From contig OX235270.1 in NCBI GenBank assembly GCA_944472135.2, positions 116,823,842-116,887,841 of the forward strand: 64,000 nt of DNA. Reading direction: 5' to 3'. The stretch comes from Trichobilharzia regenti (lineage: Eukaryota; Platyhelminthes; Trematoda; Strigeidida; Schistosomatidae). Position numbers and translations under genes: made by a program. Numbering within the stretch: position 1 is the first letter of the stretch; each line of letters begins with the position of its first letter. The notes beneath the pieces are model-generated. The model saw only the letters and a list, made by a program, of their open reading frames with translations. It had not been told where the DNA came from and searched no databases. This document shows, piece after piece, positions 1 through 13,000 of this stretch.

Positions 1-758
1 CAGATCTGGTAGCTGAAAAAGACCATTCAACCTTCACCATGTACACGATATCTCCTCACTGTGCAATAAAATACAAGCTAACCAAATCGAAATGAATCAT
101 CAACAGTACTCATGTGCTTCACACCGTCGAAATCCAAAGTACTTTTCCAATCAATCTAATTTAGCAGTCACTCTTGCAAACCAACTCTCCAACGTAATCG
201 AGTTGGTGGTCAAAGTGTCATTAAGTCAGAAGGGATGAAACGCTCACTATCGAATATGGAAACTCAGAGAACGTCAGACAATTGTCATTGTCAACGTGAG
301 CTACAAATCTTCTCTACTATCTCGTACGTATTGCAAGCTTGATAGACACTTGGAAAGAAGTGTGTTAAACCACACAATTTATGTACTACGTTTGAAGGAC
401 ACAGAAGAGGCCAGTGAATGCTTGTAATAACTTCTCGGTCTATCAGCTCGAAAGGTGCCTTCTATGCGTGTTTACCCACTGACTTCTGGCGTCATTATCT
501 CTCTTACCTGATGTCAGTGTCGCACAGAGCTCTAAATTCGGGGCTTCACCACTTGAGTACATAGCTATCAACACGCCTTCAACCTAGGAATCTAGAATAG
601 AGGAATTAAGTCTATCGACAATGTGCAGTGTACCACAATCATCAGCCTCACGACTAAGTATTACACCATGGTAGAATAGAGGCTAGTAGCTGACACTACA
701 CCACCTAAGATAACGTCTCCTTAATAAAGGCTGTTTCTCAGAAGCGCTGGCTTGTGAT

Positions 759-784
759 TTCACATCATCATCATCATCATGATG
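759..784. repeat. (CAT)n microsatellite inside each satellite unit
   Basis: In the first unit six CAT repeats are followed by GATG. The same tract recurs once per unit (for example near 1937, 3117, 4301, 12564 and 14931). Repeat number varies from 6 to 10 and accounts for every difference in unit length across the array. Confidence 0.95.
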
Positions 785-798
785 TTCGTTTGCGGTGA

Positions 799-816
799 GG
801 TGAGAAGGATCTCACC
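799..816. other. Short perfect hairpin next to the CAT tract in the satellite unit
   Basis: GGTGAGA is followed by AGGA and TCTCACC, a 7-bp perfect stem with a 4-nt loop. It lies just downstream of the CAT tract. In units 4-8 the second base of the left arm is C, which breaks one pair, so the stem is not strictly maintained. Confidence 0.6.
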
Positions 817-953
817 AATGACAAAATACAATACTGCTTGTATATCAGAATATTAAGGCGTGATGGTGACAACTTGCATGTGAAATGGAAGTAACAAGCG
901 CGTGTGGAAGTAGTGAGGAGCTGTTGAATCAGTAGTCTAGTCTTCGAAATCCA

Positions 954-1015
954 TATATAAGAGCAGTAATCATTGAGTCTCTTGACATTAGGACTGCATT
1001 TGACTCGTTCGAAAC
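954..1015 (+). promoter_or_regulatory. TATA-like box and B-box-like motif in the satellite unit (possible)
   Basis: TATATAA at 954-960 is followed 46 bp later by GTTCGAAAC at 1007-1015, which fits the loose pol III B-box GWTCRANNC. The pair recurs in every unit. No matching A box was found, so promoter activity is only a possibility. Confidence 0.2.
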
Positions 1016-4000
1016 AACCTCCCTTCGAAATGACTGTCAACGAGCAGTCTCCATGTGAGGTTTATTAACATCTCTAACATCCAATACAAAATCACCGAAG
1101 ACAGAGTAGGGGAAAGGATTGACGACGTCGCCATTCCTCCTCAACTCCTCTTCTATCGCTGGAACTGTGAAGAATGCAGATCTGGTAGCTGAAAAAGACC
1201 ATTCAACCTTCACCATGTACACGATATCTCCTCACTGTGCAATAAAATACAAGCTAACCAAATCGAAATGAATCATCAACAGTACTCATGTGCTTCACAC
1301 CGTCGAAATCCAAAGTACTTTTCCAATCAATCTAATTTAGCAGTCACTCTTGCAAACCAACTCTCCAACGTAATCGAGTTGGTGGTCAAAGTGTCATTAA
1401 GTCAGAAGGGATGAAACGCTCACTATCGAATATGGAAACTCAGAGAACGTCAGACAATTGTCATTGTCAACGTGAGCTACAAATCTTCTCTACTATCTCG
1501 TACGTATTGCAAGCTTGATAGACACTTGGAAAGAAGTGTGTTAAACCACACAATTTATGTACTACGTTTGAAGGACACAGAAGAGGCCAGTGAATGCTTG
1601 TAATAACTTCTCGGTCTATCAGCTCGAAAGGTGCCTTCTATGCGTGTTTACCCACTGACTTCTGGCGTCATTATCTCTCTTACCTGATGTCAGTGTCGCA
1701 CAGAGCTCTAAATTCGGGGCTTCACCACTTGAGTACATAGCTATCAACACGCCTTCAACCTAGGAATCTAGAATAGAGGAATTAAGTCTATCGACAATGT
1801 GCAGTGTACCACAATCATCAGCCTCACGACTAAGTATTACACCATGGTAGAATAGAGGCTAGTAGCTGACACTACACCACCTAAGATAACGTCTCCTTAA
1901 TAAAGGCTGTTTCTCAGAAGCGCTGGCTTGTGATTTCACATCATCATCATCATCATCATGATGGTCGTTATCAGTGAGGTGAGAAGGATCTCACCAATGA
2001 CAAAATACAATACTGCTTGTATATCAGAATATTAAGGCGTGATGGTGACAACTTGCATGTGAAATGGAAGTAACAAGCGCGTGTGGAAGTAGTGAGGAGC
2101 TGTTGAATCAGTAGTCTAGTCTTCGAAATCCATATATAAGAGCAGTAATCATTGAGTCTCTTGACATTAGGACTGCATTTGACTCGTTCGAAACAACCTC
2201 CCTTCGAAATGACTGTCAACGAGCAGTCTCCATGTGAGGTTTATTAACATCTCTAACATCCAATACAAAATCACCGAAGACAGAGTAGGGGAAAGGATTG
2301 ACGACGTCGCCATTCCTCCTCAACTCCTCTTCTATCGCTGGAACTGTGAAGAATGCAGATCTGGTAGCTGAAAAAGACCATTCAACCTTCACCATGTACA
2401 CGATATCTCCTCACTGTGCAATAAAATACAAGCTAACCAAATCGAAATGAATCATCAACAGTACTCATGTGCTTCACACCGTCGAAATCCAAAGTACTTT
2501 TCCAATCAATCTAATTTAGCAGTCACTCTTGCAAACCAACTCTCCAACGTAATCGAGTTGGTGGTCAAAGTGTCATTAAGTCAGAAGGGATGAAACGCTC
2601 ACTATCGAATATGGAAACTCAGAGAACGTCAGACAATTGTCATTGTCAACGTGAGCTACAAATCTTCTCTACTATCTCGTACGTATTGCAAGCTTGATAG
2701 ACACTTGGAAAGAAGTGTGTTAAACCACACAATTTATGTACTACGTTTGAAGGACACAGAAGAGGCCAGTGAATGCTTGTAATAACTTCTCGGTCTATCA
2801 GCTCGAAAGGTGCCTTCTATGCGTGTTTACCCACTGACTTCTGGCGTCATTATCTCTCTTACCTGATGTCAGTGTCGCACAGAGCTCTAAATTCGGGGCT
2901 TCACCACTTGAGTACATAGCTATCAACACGCCTTCAACCTAGGAATCTAGAATAGAGGAATTAAGTCTATCGACAATGTGCAGTGTACCACAATCATCAG
3001 CCTCACGACTAAGTATTACACCATGGTAGAATAGAGGCTAGTAGCTGACACTGCACCACCTAAGATAACGTCTCCTTAATAAAGGCTGTTTCTCAGAAGC
3101 GCTGGCTTGTGATTTCACATCATCATCATCATCATCATCATCATGATGGTCGTTTTCAGTGAGGTGAGAAGGATCTCACCAATGACAAAATACAATACTG
3201 CTTGTATATCAGAATATTAAGGCGTGATGGTGACAACTTGCATGTGAAATGGAAGTAACAAGCGCGTGTGGAAGTAGTGAGGAGCTGTTGAATCAGTAGT
3301 CTAGTCTTCGAAATCCATATATAAGAGCAGTAATCATTGAGTCTCTTGACATTAGGACTGCATTTGACTCGTTCGAAACAACCTCCCTTCGAAATGACTG
3401 TCAACGAGCAGTCTCCATGTGAGGTTTATTAACATCTCTAACATCCAATACAAAATCACCGAAGACAGAGTAGGGGAAAGGATTGACGACGTCGCCATTC
3501 CTCCTCAACTCCTCTTCTATCGCTGGAACTGTGAAGAATGCAGATCTGGTAGCTGAAAAAGACCATTCAACCTTCACCATGTACACGATATCTCCTCACT
3601 GTGCAATAAAATACAAGCTAACCAAATCGAAATGAATCATCAACAGTACTCATGTGCTTCACACCGTCGAAATCCAAAGTACTTTTCCAATCAATCTAAT
3701 TTAGCAGTCACTCTTGCAAACCAACTCTCCAACGTAATCGAGTTGGTGGTCAAAGTGTCATTAAGTCAGAAGGGATGAAACGCTCACTATCGAATATGGA
3801 AACTCAGAGAACGTCAGACAATTGTCATTGTCAACGTGAGCTACAAATCTTCTCTACTATCTCGTACGTATTGCAAGCTTGATAGACACTTGGAAAGAAG
3901 TGTGTTAAACCACACAATTTATGTACTACGTTTGAAGGACACAGAAGAGGCCAGTGAATGCTTGTAATAACTTCTCGGTCTATCAGCTCGAAAGGTGCCT

Positions 4001-7000
4001 TCTATGCGTGTTTACCCACTGACTTCTGGCGTCATTATCTCTCTTACCTGATGTCAGTGTCGCACAGAGCTCTAAATTCGGGGCTTCACCACTTGAGTAC
4101 ATAGCTATCAACACGCCTTCAACCTAGGAATCTAGAATAGAGGAATTAAGTCTATCGACAATGTGCAGTGTACCACAATCATCAGCCTCACGACTAAGTA
4201 TTACACCATGGTAGAATAGAGGCTAGTAGCTGATACTGCACCACCTAAGATAACGTCTCCTTAATAAAGGCTGTTTCTCAGAAGCGCTGGCTTGTGATTT
4301 CACATCATCATCATCATCATCATCATGATGGTCGTCATCAGTAAGCTGAGAAGGATCTCACCAATGACAAAATACAATACTGCTTGTATATCAGAATATT
4401 AAGGCGTGATGGTGACAACTTGCATGTGAAATGGAAGTAACAAGCGCGTGTGGAAGTAGTGAGGAGCTGTTGAATCAGTAGTCTAGTCTTCGAAATCCAT
4501 ATATAAGAGCAGTAATCATTGAGTCTCTTGACATTAGGACTGCATTTGACTCGTTCGAAACAACCTCCCTTCGAAATGACTGTCAACGAGCAGTCTCCAT
4601 GTGAGGTTTATTAACATCTCTAACATCCAATACAAAATCACCGAAGACAGAGTAGGGGAAAGGATTGACGACGTCGCCATTCCTCCTCAACTCCTCTTCT
4701 ATCGCTGGAACTGTGAAGAATGCAGATCTGGTAGCTGAAAAAGACCATTCAACCTTCACCATGTACACGATATCTCCTCACTGTGCAATAAAATACAAGC
4801 TAACCAAATCGAAATGAATCATCAACAGTACTCATGTGCTTCACACCGTCGAAATCCAAAGTACTTTTCCAATCAATCTAATTTAGCAGTCACTCTTGCA
4901 AACCAACTCTCCAACGTAATCGAGTTGGTGGTCAAAGTGTCATTAAGTCAGAAGGGATGAAACGCTCACTATCGAATATGGAAACTCAGAGAACGTCAGA
5001 CAATTGTCATTGTCAACGTGAGCTACAAATCTTCTCTACTATCTCGTACGTATTGCAAGCTTGATAGACACTTGGAAAGAAGTGTGTTAAACCACACAAT
5101 TTATGTACTACGTTTGAAGGACACAGAAGAGGCCAGTGAATGCTTGTAATAACTTCTCGGTCTATCAGCTCGAAAGGTGCCTTCTATGCGTGTTTACCCA
5201 CTGACTTCTGGCGTCATTATCTCTCTTACCTGATGTCAGTGTCGCACAGAGCTCTAAATTCGGGGCTTCACCACTTGAGTACATAGCTATCAACACGCCT
5301 TCAACCTAGGAATCTAGAATAGAGGAATTAAGTCTATCGACAATGTGCAGTGTACCACAATCATCAGCCTCACGACTAAGTATTACACCATGGTAGAATA
5401 GAGGCTAGTAGCTGATACTGCACCACCTAAGATAACGTCTCCTTAATAAAGGCTGTTTCTCAGAAGCGCTGGCTTGTGATTTCACATCATCATCATCATC
5501 ATGATGGTCGTCATCAGTAAGCTGAGAAGGATCTCACCAATGACAAAATACAATACTGCTTGTATATCAGAATATTAAGGCGTGATGGTGACAACTTGCA
5601 TGTGAAATGGAAGTAACAAGCGCGTGTGGAAGTAGTGAGGAGCTGTTGAATCAGTAGTCTAGTCTTCGAAATCCATATATAAGAGCAGTAATCATTGAGT
5701 CTCTTGACATTAGGACTGCATTTGACTCGTTCGAAACAACCTCCCTTCGAAATGACTGTCAACGAGCAGTCTCCATGTGAGGTTTATTAACATCTCTAAC
5801 ATCCAATACAAAATCACCGAAGACAGAGTAGGGGAAAGGATTGACGACGTCGCCATTCCTCCTCAACTCCTCTTCTATCGCTGGAACTGTGAAGAATGCA
5901 GATCTGGTAGCTGAAAAAGACCATTCAACCTTCACCATGTACACGATATCTCCTCACTGTGCAATAAAATACAAGCTAACCAAATCGAAATGAATCATCA
6001 ACAGTACTCATGTGCTTCACACCGTCGAAATCCAAAGTACTTTTCCAATCAATCTAATTTAGCAGTCACTCTTGCAAACCAACTCTCCAACGTAATCGAG
6101 TTGGTGGTCAAAGTGTCATTAAGTCAGAAGGGATGAAACGCTCACTATCGAATATGGAAACTCAGAGAACGTCAGACAATTGTCATTGTCAACGTGAGCT
6201 ACAAATCTTCTCTACTATCTCGTACGTATTGCAAGCTTGATAGACACTTGGAAAGAAGTGTGTTAAACCACACAATTTATGTACTACGTTTGAAGGACAC
6301 AGAAGAGGCCAGTGAATGCTTGTAATAACTTCTCGGTCTATCAGCTCGAAAGGTGCCTTCTATGCGTGTTTACCCACTGACTTCTGGCGTCATTATCTCT
6401 CTTACCTGATGTCAGTGTCGCACAGAGCTCTAAATTCGGGGCTTCACCACTTGAGTACATAGCTATCAACACGCCTTCAACCTAGGAATCTAGAATAGAG
6501 GAATTAAGTCTATCGACAATGTGCAGTGTACCACAATCATCAGCCTCACGACTAAGTATTACACCATGGTAGAATAGAGGCTAGTAGCTGATACTGCACC
6601 ACCTAAGATAACGTCTCCTTAATAAAGGCTGTTTCTCAGAAGCGCTGGCTTGTGATTTCACATCATCATCATCATCATCATGATGGTCGTCATCAGTAAG
6701 CTGAGAAGGATCTCACCAATGACAAAATACAATACTGCTTGTATATCAGAATATTAAGGCGTGATGGTGACAACTTGCATGTGAAATGGAAGTAACAAGC
6801 GCGTGTGGAAGTAGTGAGGAGCTGTTGAATCAGTAGTCTAGTCTTCGAAATCCATATATAAGAGCAGTAATCATTGAGTCTCTTGACATTAGGACTGCAT
6901 TTGACTCGTTCGAAACAACCTCCCTTCGAAATGACTGTCAACGAGCAGTCTCCATGTGAGGTTTATTAACATCTCTAACATCCAATACAAAATCACCGAA

Positions 7001-10000
7001 GACAGAGTAGGGGAAAGGATTGACGACGTCGCCATTCCTCCTCAACTCCTCTTCTATCGCTGGAACTGTGAAGAATGCAGATCTGGTAGCTGAAAAAGAC
7101 CATTCAACCTTCACCATGTACACGATATCTCCTCACTGTGCAATAAAATACAAGCTAACCAAATCGAAATGAATCATCAACAGTACTCATGTGCTTCACA
7201 CCGTCGAAATCCAAAGTACTTTTCCAATCAATCTAATTTAGCAGTCACTCTTGCAAACCAACTCTCCAACGTAATCGAGTTGGTGGTCAAAGTGTCATTA
7301 AGTCAGAAGGGATGAAACGCTCACTATCGAATATGGAAACTCAGAGAACGTCAGACAATTGTCATTGTCAACGTGAGCTACAAATCTTCTCTACTATCTC
7401 GTACGTATTGCAAGCTTGATAGACACTTGGAAAGAAGTGTGTTAAACCACACAATTTATGTACTACGTTTGAAGGACACAGAAGAGGCCAGTGAATGCTT
7501 GTAATAACTTCTCGGTCTATCAGCTCGAAAGGTGCCTTCTATGCGTGTTTACCCACTGACTTCTGGCGTCATTATCTCTCTTACCTGATGTCAGTGTCGC
7601 ACAGAGCTCTAAATTCGGGGCTTCACCACTTGAGTACATAGCTATCAACACGCCTTCAACCTAGGAATCTAGAATAGAGGAATTAAGTCTATCGACAATG
7701 TGCAGTGTACCACAATCATCAGCCTCACGACTAAGTATTACACCATGGTAGAATAGAGGCTAGTAGCTGATACTGCACCACCTAAGATAACGTCTCCTTA
7801 ATAAAGGCTGTTTCTCAGAAGCGCTGGCTTGTGATTTCACATCATCATCATCATCATCATGATGGTCGTCATCAGTAAGCTGAGAAGGATCTCACCAATG
7901 ACAAAATACAATACTGCTTGTATATCAGAATATTAAGGCGTGATGGTGACAACTTGCATGTGAAATGGAAGTAACAAGCGCGTGTGGAAGTAGTGAGGAG
8001 CTGTTGAATCAGTAGTCTAGTCTTCGAAATCCATATATAAGAGCAGTAATCATTGAGTCTCTTGACATTAGGACTGCATTTGACTCGTTCGAAACAACCT
8101 CCCTTCGAAATGACTGTCAACGAGCAGTCTCCATGTGAGGTTTATTAACATCTCTAACATCCAATACAAAATCACCGAAGACAGAGTAGGGGAAAGGATT
8201 GACGACGTCGCCATTCCTCCTCAACTCCTCTTCTATCGCTGGAACTGTGAAGAATGCAGATCTGGTAGCTGAAAAAGACCATTCAACCTTCACCATGTAC
8301 ACGATATCTCCTCACTGTGCAATAAAATACAAGCTAACCAAATCGAAATGAATCATCAACAGTACTCATGTGCTTCACACCGTCGAAATCCAAAGTACTT
8401 TTCCAATCAATCTAATTTAGCAGTCACTCTTGCAAACCAACTCTCCAACGTAATCGAGTTGGTGGTCAAAGTGTCATTAAGTCAGAAGGGATGAAACGCT
8501 CACTATCGAATATGGAAACTCAGAGAACGTCAGACAATTGTCATTGTCAACGTGAGCTACAAATCTTCTCTACTATCTCGTACGTATTGCAAGCTTGATA
8601 GACACTTGGAAAGAAGTGTGTTAAACCACACAATTTATGTACTACGTTTGAAGGACACAGAAGAGGCCAGTGAATGCTTGTAATAACTTCTCGGTCTATC
8701 AGCTCGAAAGGTGCCTTCTATGCGTGTTTACCCACTGACTTCTGGCGTCATTATCTCTCTTACCTGATGTCAGTGTCGCACAGAGCTCTAAATTCGGGGC
8801 TTCACCACTTGAGTACATAGCTATCAACACGCCTTCAACCTAGGAATCTAGAATAGAGGAATTAAGTCTATCGACAATGTGCAGTGTACCACAATCATCA
8901 GCCTCACGACTAAGTATTACACCATGGTAGAATAGAGGCTAGTAGCTGATACTGCACCACCTAAGATAACGTCTCCTTAATAAAGGCTGTTTCTCAGAAG
9001 CGCTGGCTTGTGATTTCACATCATCATCATCATCATCATCATGATGGTCGTCATCAGTAAGCTGAGAAGGATCTCACCAATGACAAAATACAATACTGCT
9101 TGTATATCAGAATATTAAGGCGTGATGGTGACAACTTGCATGTGAAATGGAAGTAACAAGCGCGTGTGGAAGTAGTGAGGAGCTGTTGAATCAGTAGTCT
9201 AGTCTTCGAAATCCATATATAAGAGCAGTAATCATTGAGTCTCTTGACATTAGGACTGCATTTGACTCGTTCGAAACAACCTCCCTTCGAAATGACTGTC
9301 AACGAGCAGTCTCCATGTGAGGTTTATTAACATCTCTAACATCCAATACAAAATCACCGAAGACAGAGTAGGGGAAAGGATTGACGACGTCGCCATTCCT
9401 CCTCAACTCCTCTTCTATCGCTGGAACTGTGAAGAATGCAGATCTGGTAGCTGAAAAAGACCATTCAACCTTCACCATGTACACGATATCTCCTCACTGT
9501 GCAATAAAATACAAGCTAACCAAATCGAAATGAATCATCAACAGTACTCATGTGCTTCACACCGTCGAAATCCAAAGTACTTTTCCAATCAATCTAATTT
9601 AGCAGTCACTCTTGCAAACCAACTCTCCAACGTAATCGAGTTGGTGGTCAAAGTGTCATTAAGTCAGAAGGGATGAAACGCTCACTATCGAATATGGAAA
9701 CTCAGAGAACGTCAGACAATTGTCATTGTCAACGTGAGCTACAAATCTTCTCTACTATCTCGTACGTATTGCAAGCTTGATAGACACTTGGAAAGAAGTG
9801 TGTTAAACCACACAATTTATGTACTACGTTTGAAGGACACAGAAGAGGCCAGTGAATGCTTGTAATAACTTCTCGGTCTATCAGCTCGAAAGGTGCCTTC
9901 TATGCGTGTTTACCCACTGACTTCTGGCGTCATTATCTCTCTTACCTGATGTCAGTGTCGCACAGAGCTCTAAATTCGGGGCTTCACCACTTGAGTACAT

Positions 10001-13000
10001 AGCTATCAACACGCCTTCAACCTAGGAATCTAGAATAGAGGAATTAAGTCTATCGACAATGTGCAGTGTACCACAATCATCAGCCTCACGACTAAGTATT
10101 ACACCATGGTAGAATAGAGGCTAGTAGCTGATACTGCACCACCTAAGATAACGTCTCCTTAATAAAGGCTGTTTCTCAGAAGCGCTGGCTTGTGATTTCA
10201 CATCATCATCATCATCATCATGATGGTCGTCATCAGTAAGGTGAGAAGGATCTCACCAATGACAAAATACAATACTGCTTGTATATCAGAATATTAAGGC
10301 GTGATGGTGACAACTTGCATGTGAAATGGAAGTAACAAGCGCGTGTGGAAGTAGTGAGGAGCTGTTGAGTCAGTAGTCTAGTCTTCGAAATCCATATATA
10401 AGAGCAGTAATCATTGAGTCTCTTGACATTAGGACTGCATTTGACTCGTTCGAAACAACCTCCCTTCGAAATGACTGTCAACGAGCAGTCTCCATGTGAG
10501 GTTTATTAACATCTCTAACATCCAATACAAAATCACCGAAGACAGAGTAGGGGAAAGGATTGACGACGTCGCCATTCCTCCTCAACTCCTCTTCTATCGC
10601 TGGAACTGTGAAGAATGCAGATCTGGTAGCTGAAAAAGACCATTCAACCTTCACCATGTACACGATATCTCCTCACTGTGCAATAAAATACAAGCTAACC
10701 AAATCGAAATGAATCATCAACAGTACTCATGTGCTTCACACCGTCGAAATCCAAAGTACTTTTCCAATCAATCTAATTTAGCAGTCACTCTTGCAAACCA
10801 ACTCTCCAACGTAATCGAGTTGGTGGTCAAAGTGTCATTAAGTCAGAAGGGATGAAACGCTCACTATCGAATATGGAAACTCAGAGAACGTCAGACAATT
10901 GTCATTGTCAACGTGAGCTACAAATCTTCTCTACTATCTCGTACGTATTGCAAGCTTGATAGACACTTGGAAAGAAGTGTGTTAAACCACACAATTTATG
11001 TACTACGTTTGAAGGACACAGAAGAGGCCAGTGAATGCTTGTAATAACTTCTCGGTCTATCAGCTCGAAAGGTGCCTTCTATGCGTGTTTACCCACTGAC
11101 TTCTGGCGTCATTATCTCTCTTACCTGATGTCAGTGTCGCACAGAGCTCTAAATTCGGGGCTTCACCACTTGAGTACATAGCTATCAACACGCCTTCAAC
11201 CTAGGAATCTAGAATAGAGGAATTAAGTCTATCGACAATGTGCAGTGTACCACAATCATCAGCCTCACGACTAAGTATTACACCATGGTAGAATAGAGGC
11301 TAGTAGCTGACACTGCACCACCTAAGATAACGTCTCCTTAATAAAGGCTGTTTCTCAGAAGCGCTGGCTTGTGATTTCACATCATCATCATCATCATCAT
11401 CATCATGATGGTCGTCATCAGTAAGGTGAGAAGGATCTCACCAATGACAAAATACAATACTGCTTGTATATCAGAATATTAAGGCGTGATGGTGACAACT
11501 TGCATGTGAAATGGAAGTAACAAGCGCGTGTGGAAGTAGTGAGGAGCTGTTGAATCAGTAGTCTAGTCTTCGAAATCCATATATAAGAGCAGTAATCATT
11601 GAGTCTCTTGACATTAGGACTGCATTTGACTCGTTCGAAACAACCTCCCTTCGAAATGACTGTCAACGAGCAGTCTCCATGTGAGGTTTATTAACATCTC
11701 TAACATCCAATACAAAATCACCGAAGACAGAGTAGGGGAAAGGATTGACGACGTCGCCATTCCTCCTCAACTCCTCTTCTATCGCTGGAACTGTGAAGAA
11801 TGCAGATCTGGTAGCTGAAAAAGACCATTCAACCTTCACCATGTACACGATATCTCCTCACTGTGCAATAAAATACAAGCTAACCAAATCGAAATGAATC
11901 ATCAACAGTACTCATGTGCTTCACACCGTCGAAATCCAAAGTACTTTTCCAATCAATCTAATTTAGCAGTCACTCTTGCAAACCAACTCTCCAACGTAAT
12001 CGAGTTGGTGGTCAAAGTGTCATTAAGTCAGAAGGGATGAAACGCTCACTATCGAATATGGAAACTCAGAGAACGTCAGACAATTGTCATTGTCAACGTG
12101 AGCTACAAATCTTCTCTACTATCTCGTACGTATTGCAAGCTTGATAGACACTTGGAAAGAAGTGTGTTAAACCACACAATTTATGTACTACGTTTGAAGG
12201 ACACAGAAGAGGCCAGTGAATGCTTGTAATAACTTCTCGGTCTATCAGCTCGAAAGGTGCCTTCTATGCGTGTTTACCCACTGACTTCTGGCGTCATTAT
12301 CTCTCTTACCTGATGTCAGTGTCGCACAGAGCTCTAAATTCGGGGCTTCACCACTTGAGTACATAGCTATCAACACGCCTTCAACCTAGGAATCTAGAAT
12401 AGAGGAATTAAGTCTATCGACAATGTGCAGTGTACCACAATCATCAGCCTCACGACTAAGTATTACACCATGGTAGAATAGAGGCTAGTAGCTGACACTG
12501 CACCACCTAAGATAACGTCTCCTTAATAAAGGCTGTTTCTCAGAAGCGCTGGCTTGTGATTTCACATCATCATCATCATCATCATCATCATCATGATGTT
12601 CGTTTGCGGTGAGGTGAGAAGGATCTCACCAATGACAAAATACAATACTGCTTGTATATCAGAATATTAAGGCGTGATGGTGACAACTTGCATGTGAAAT
12701 GGAAGTAACAAGCGCGTGTGGAAGTAGTGAGGAGCTGTTGAATCAGTAGTCTAGTCTTCGAAATCCATATATAAGAGCAGTAATCATTGAGTCTCTTGAC
12801 ATTAGGACTGCATTTGACTCGTTCGAAACAACCTCCCTTCGAAATGACTGTCAACGAGCAGTCTCCATGTGAGGTTTATTAACATCTCTAACATCCAATA
12901 CAAAATCACCGAAGACAGAGTAGGGGAAAGGATTGACGACGTCGCCATTCCTCCTCAACTCCTCTTCTATCGCTGGAACTGTGAAGAATGCAGATCTGGT

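Noticed and set aside
745..765. CTTGTGATTT resembling the schistosome spliced-leader RNA
   Set aside because: Only about ten bases match; the rest of the leader and the donor are absent, and the unit size does not fit SL repeats as I know them.
777..1040. 82-87-codon minus-strand ORF in each satellite unit as a gene
   Set aside because: It overlaps the 61-codon frame, its C-terminus crosses variable sequence, and conservation reflects array homogeneity only.
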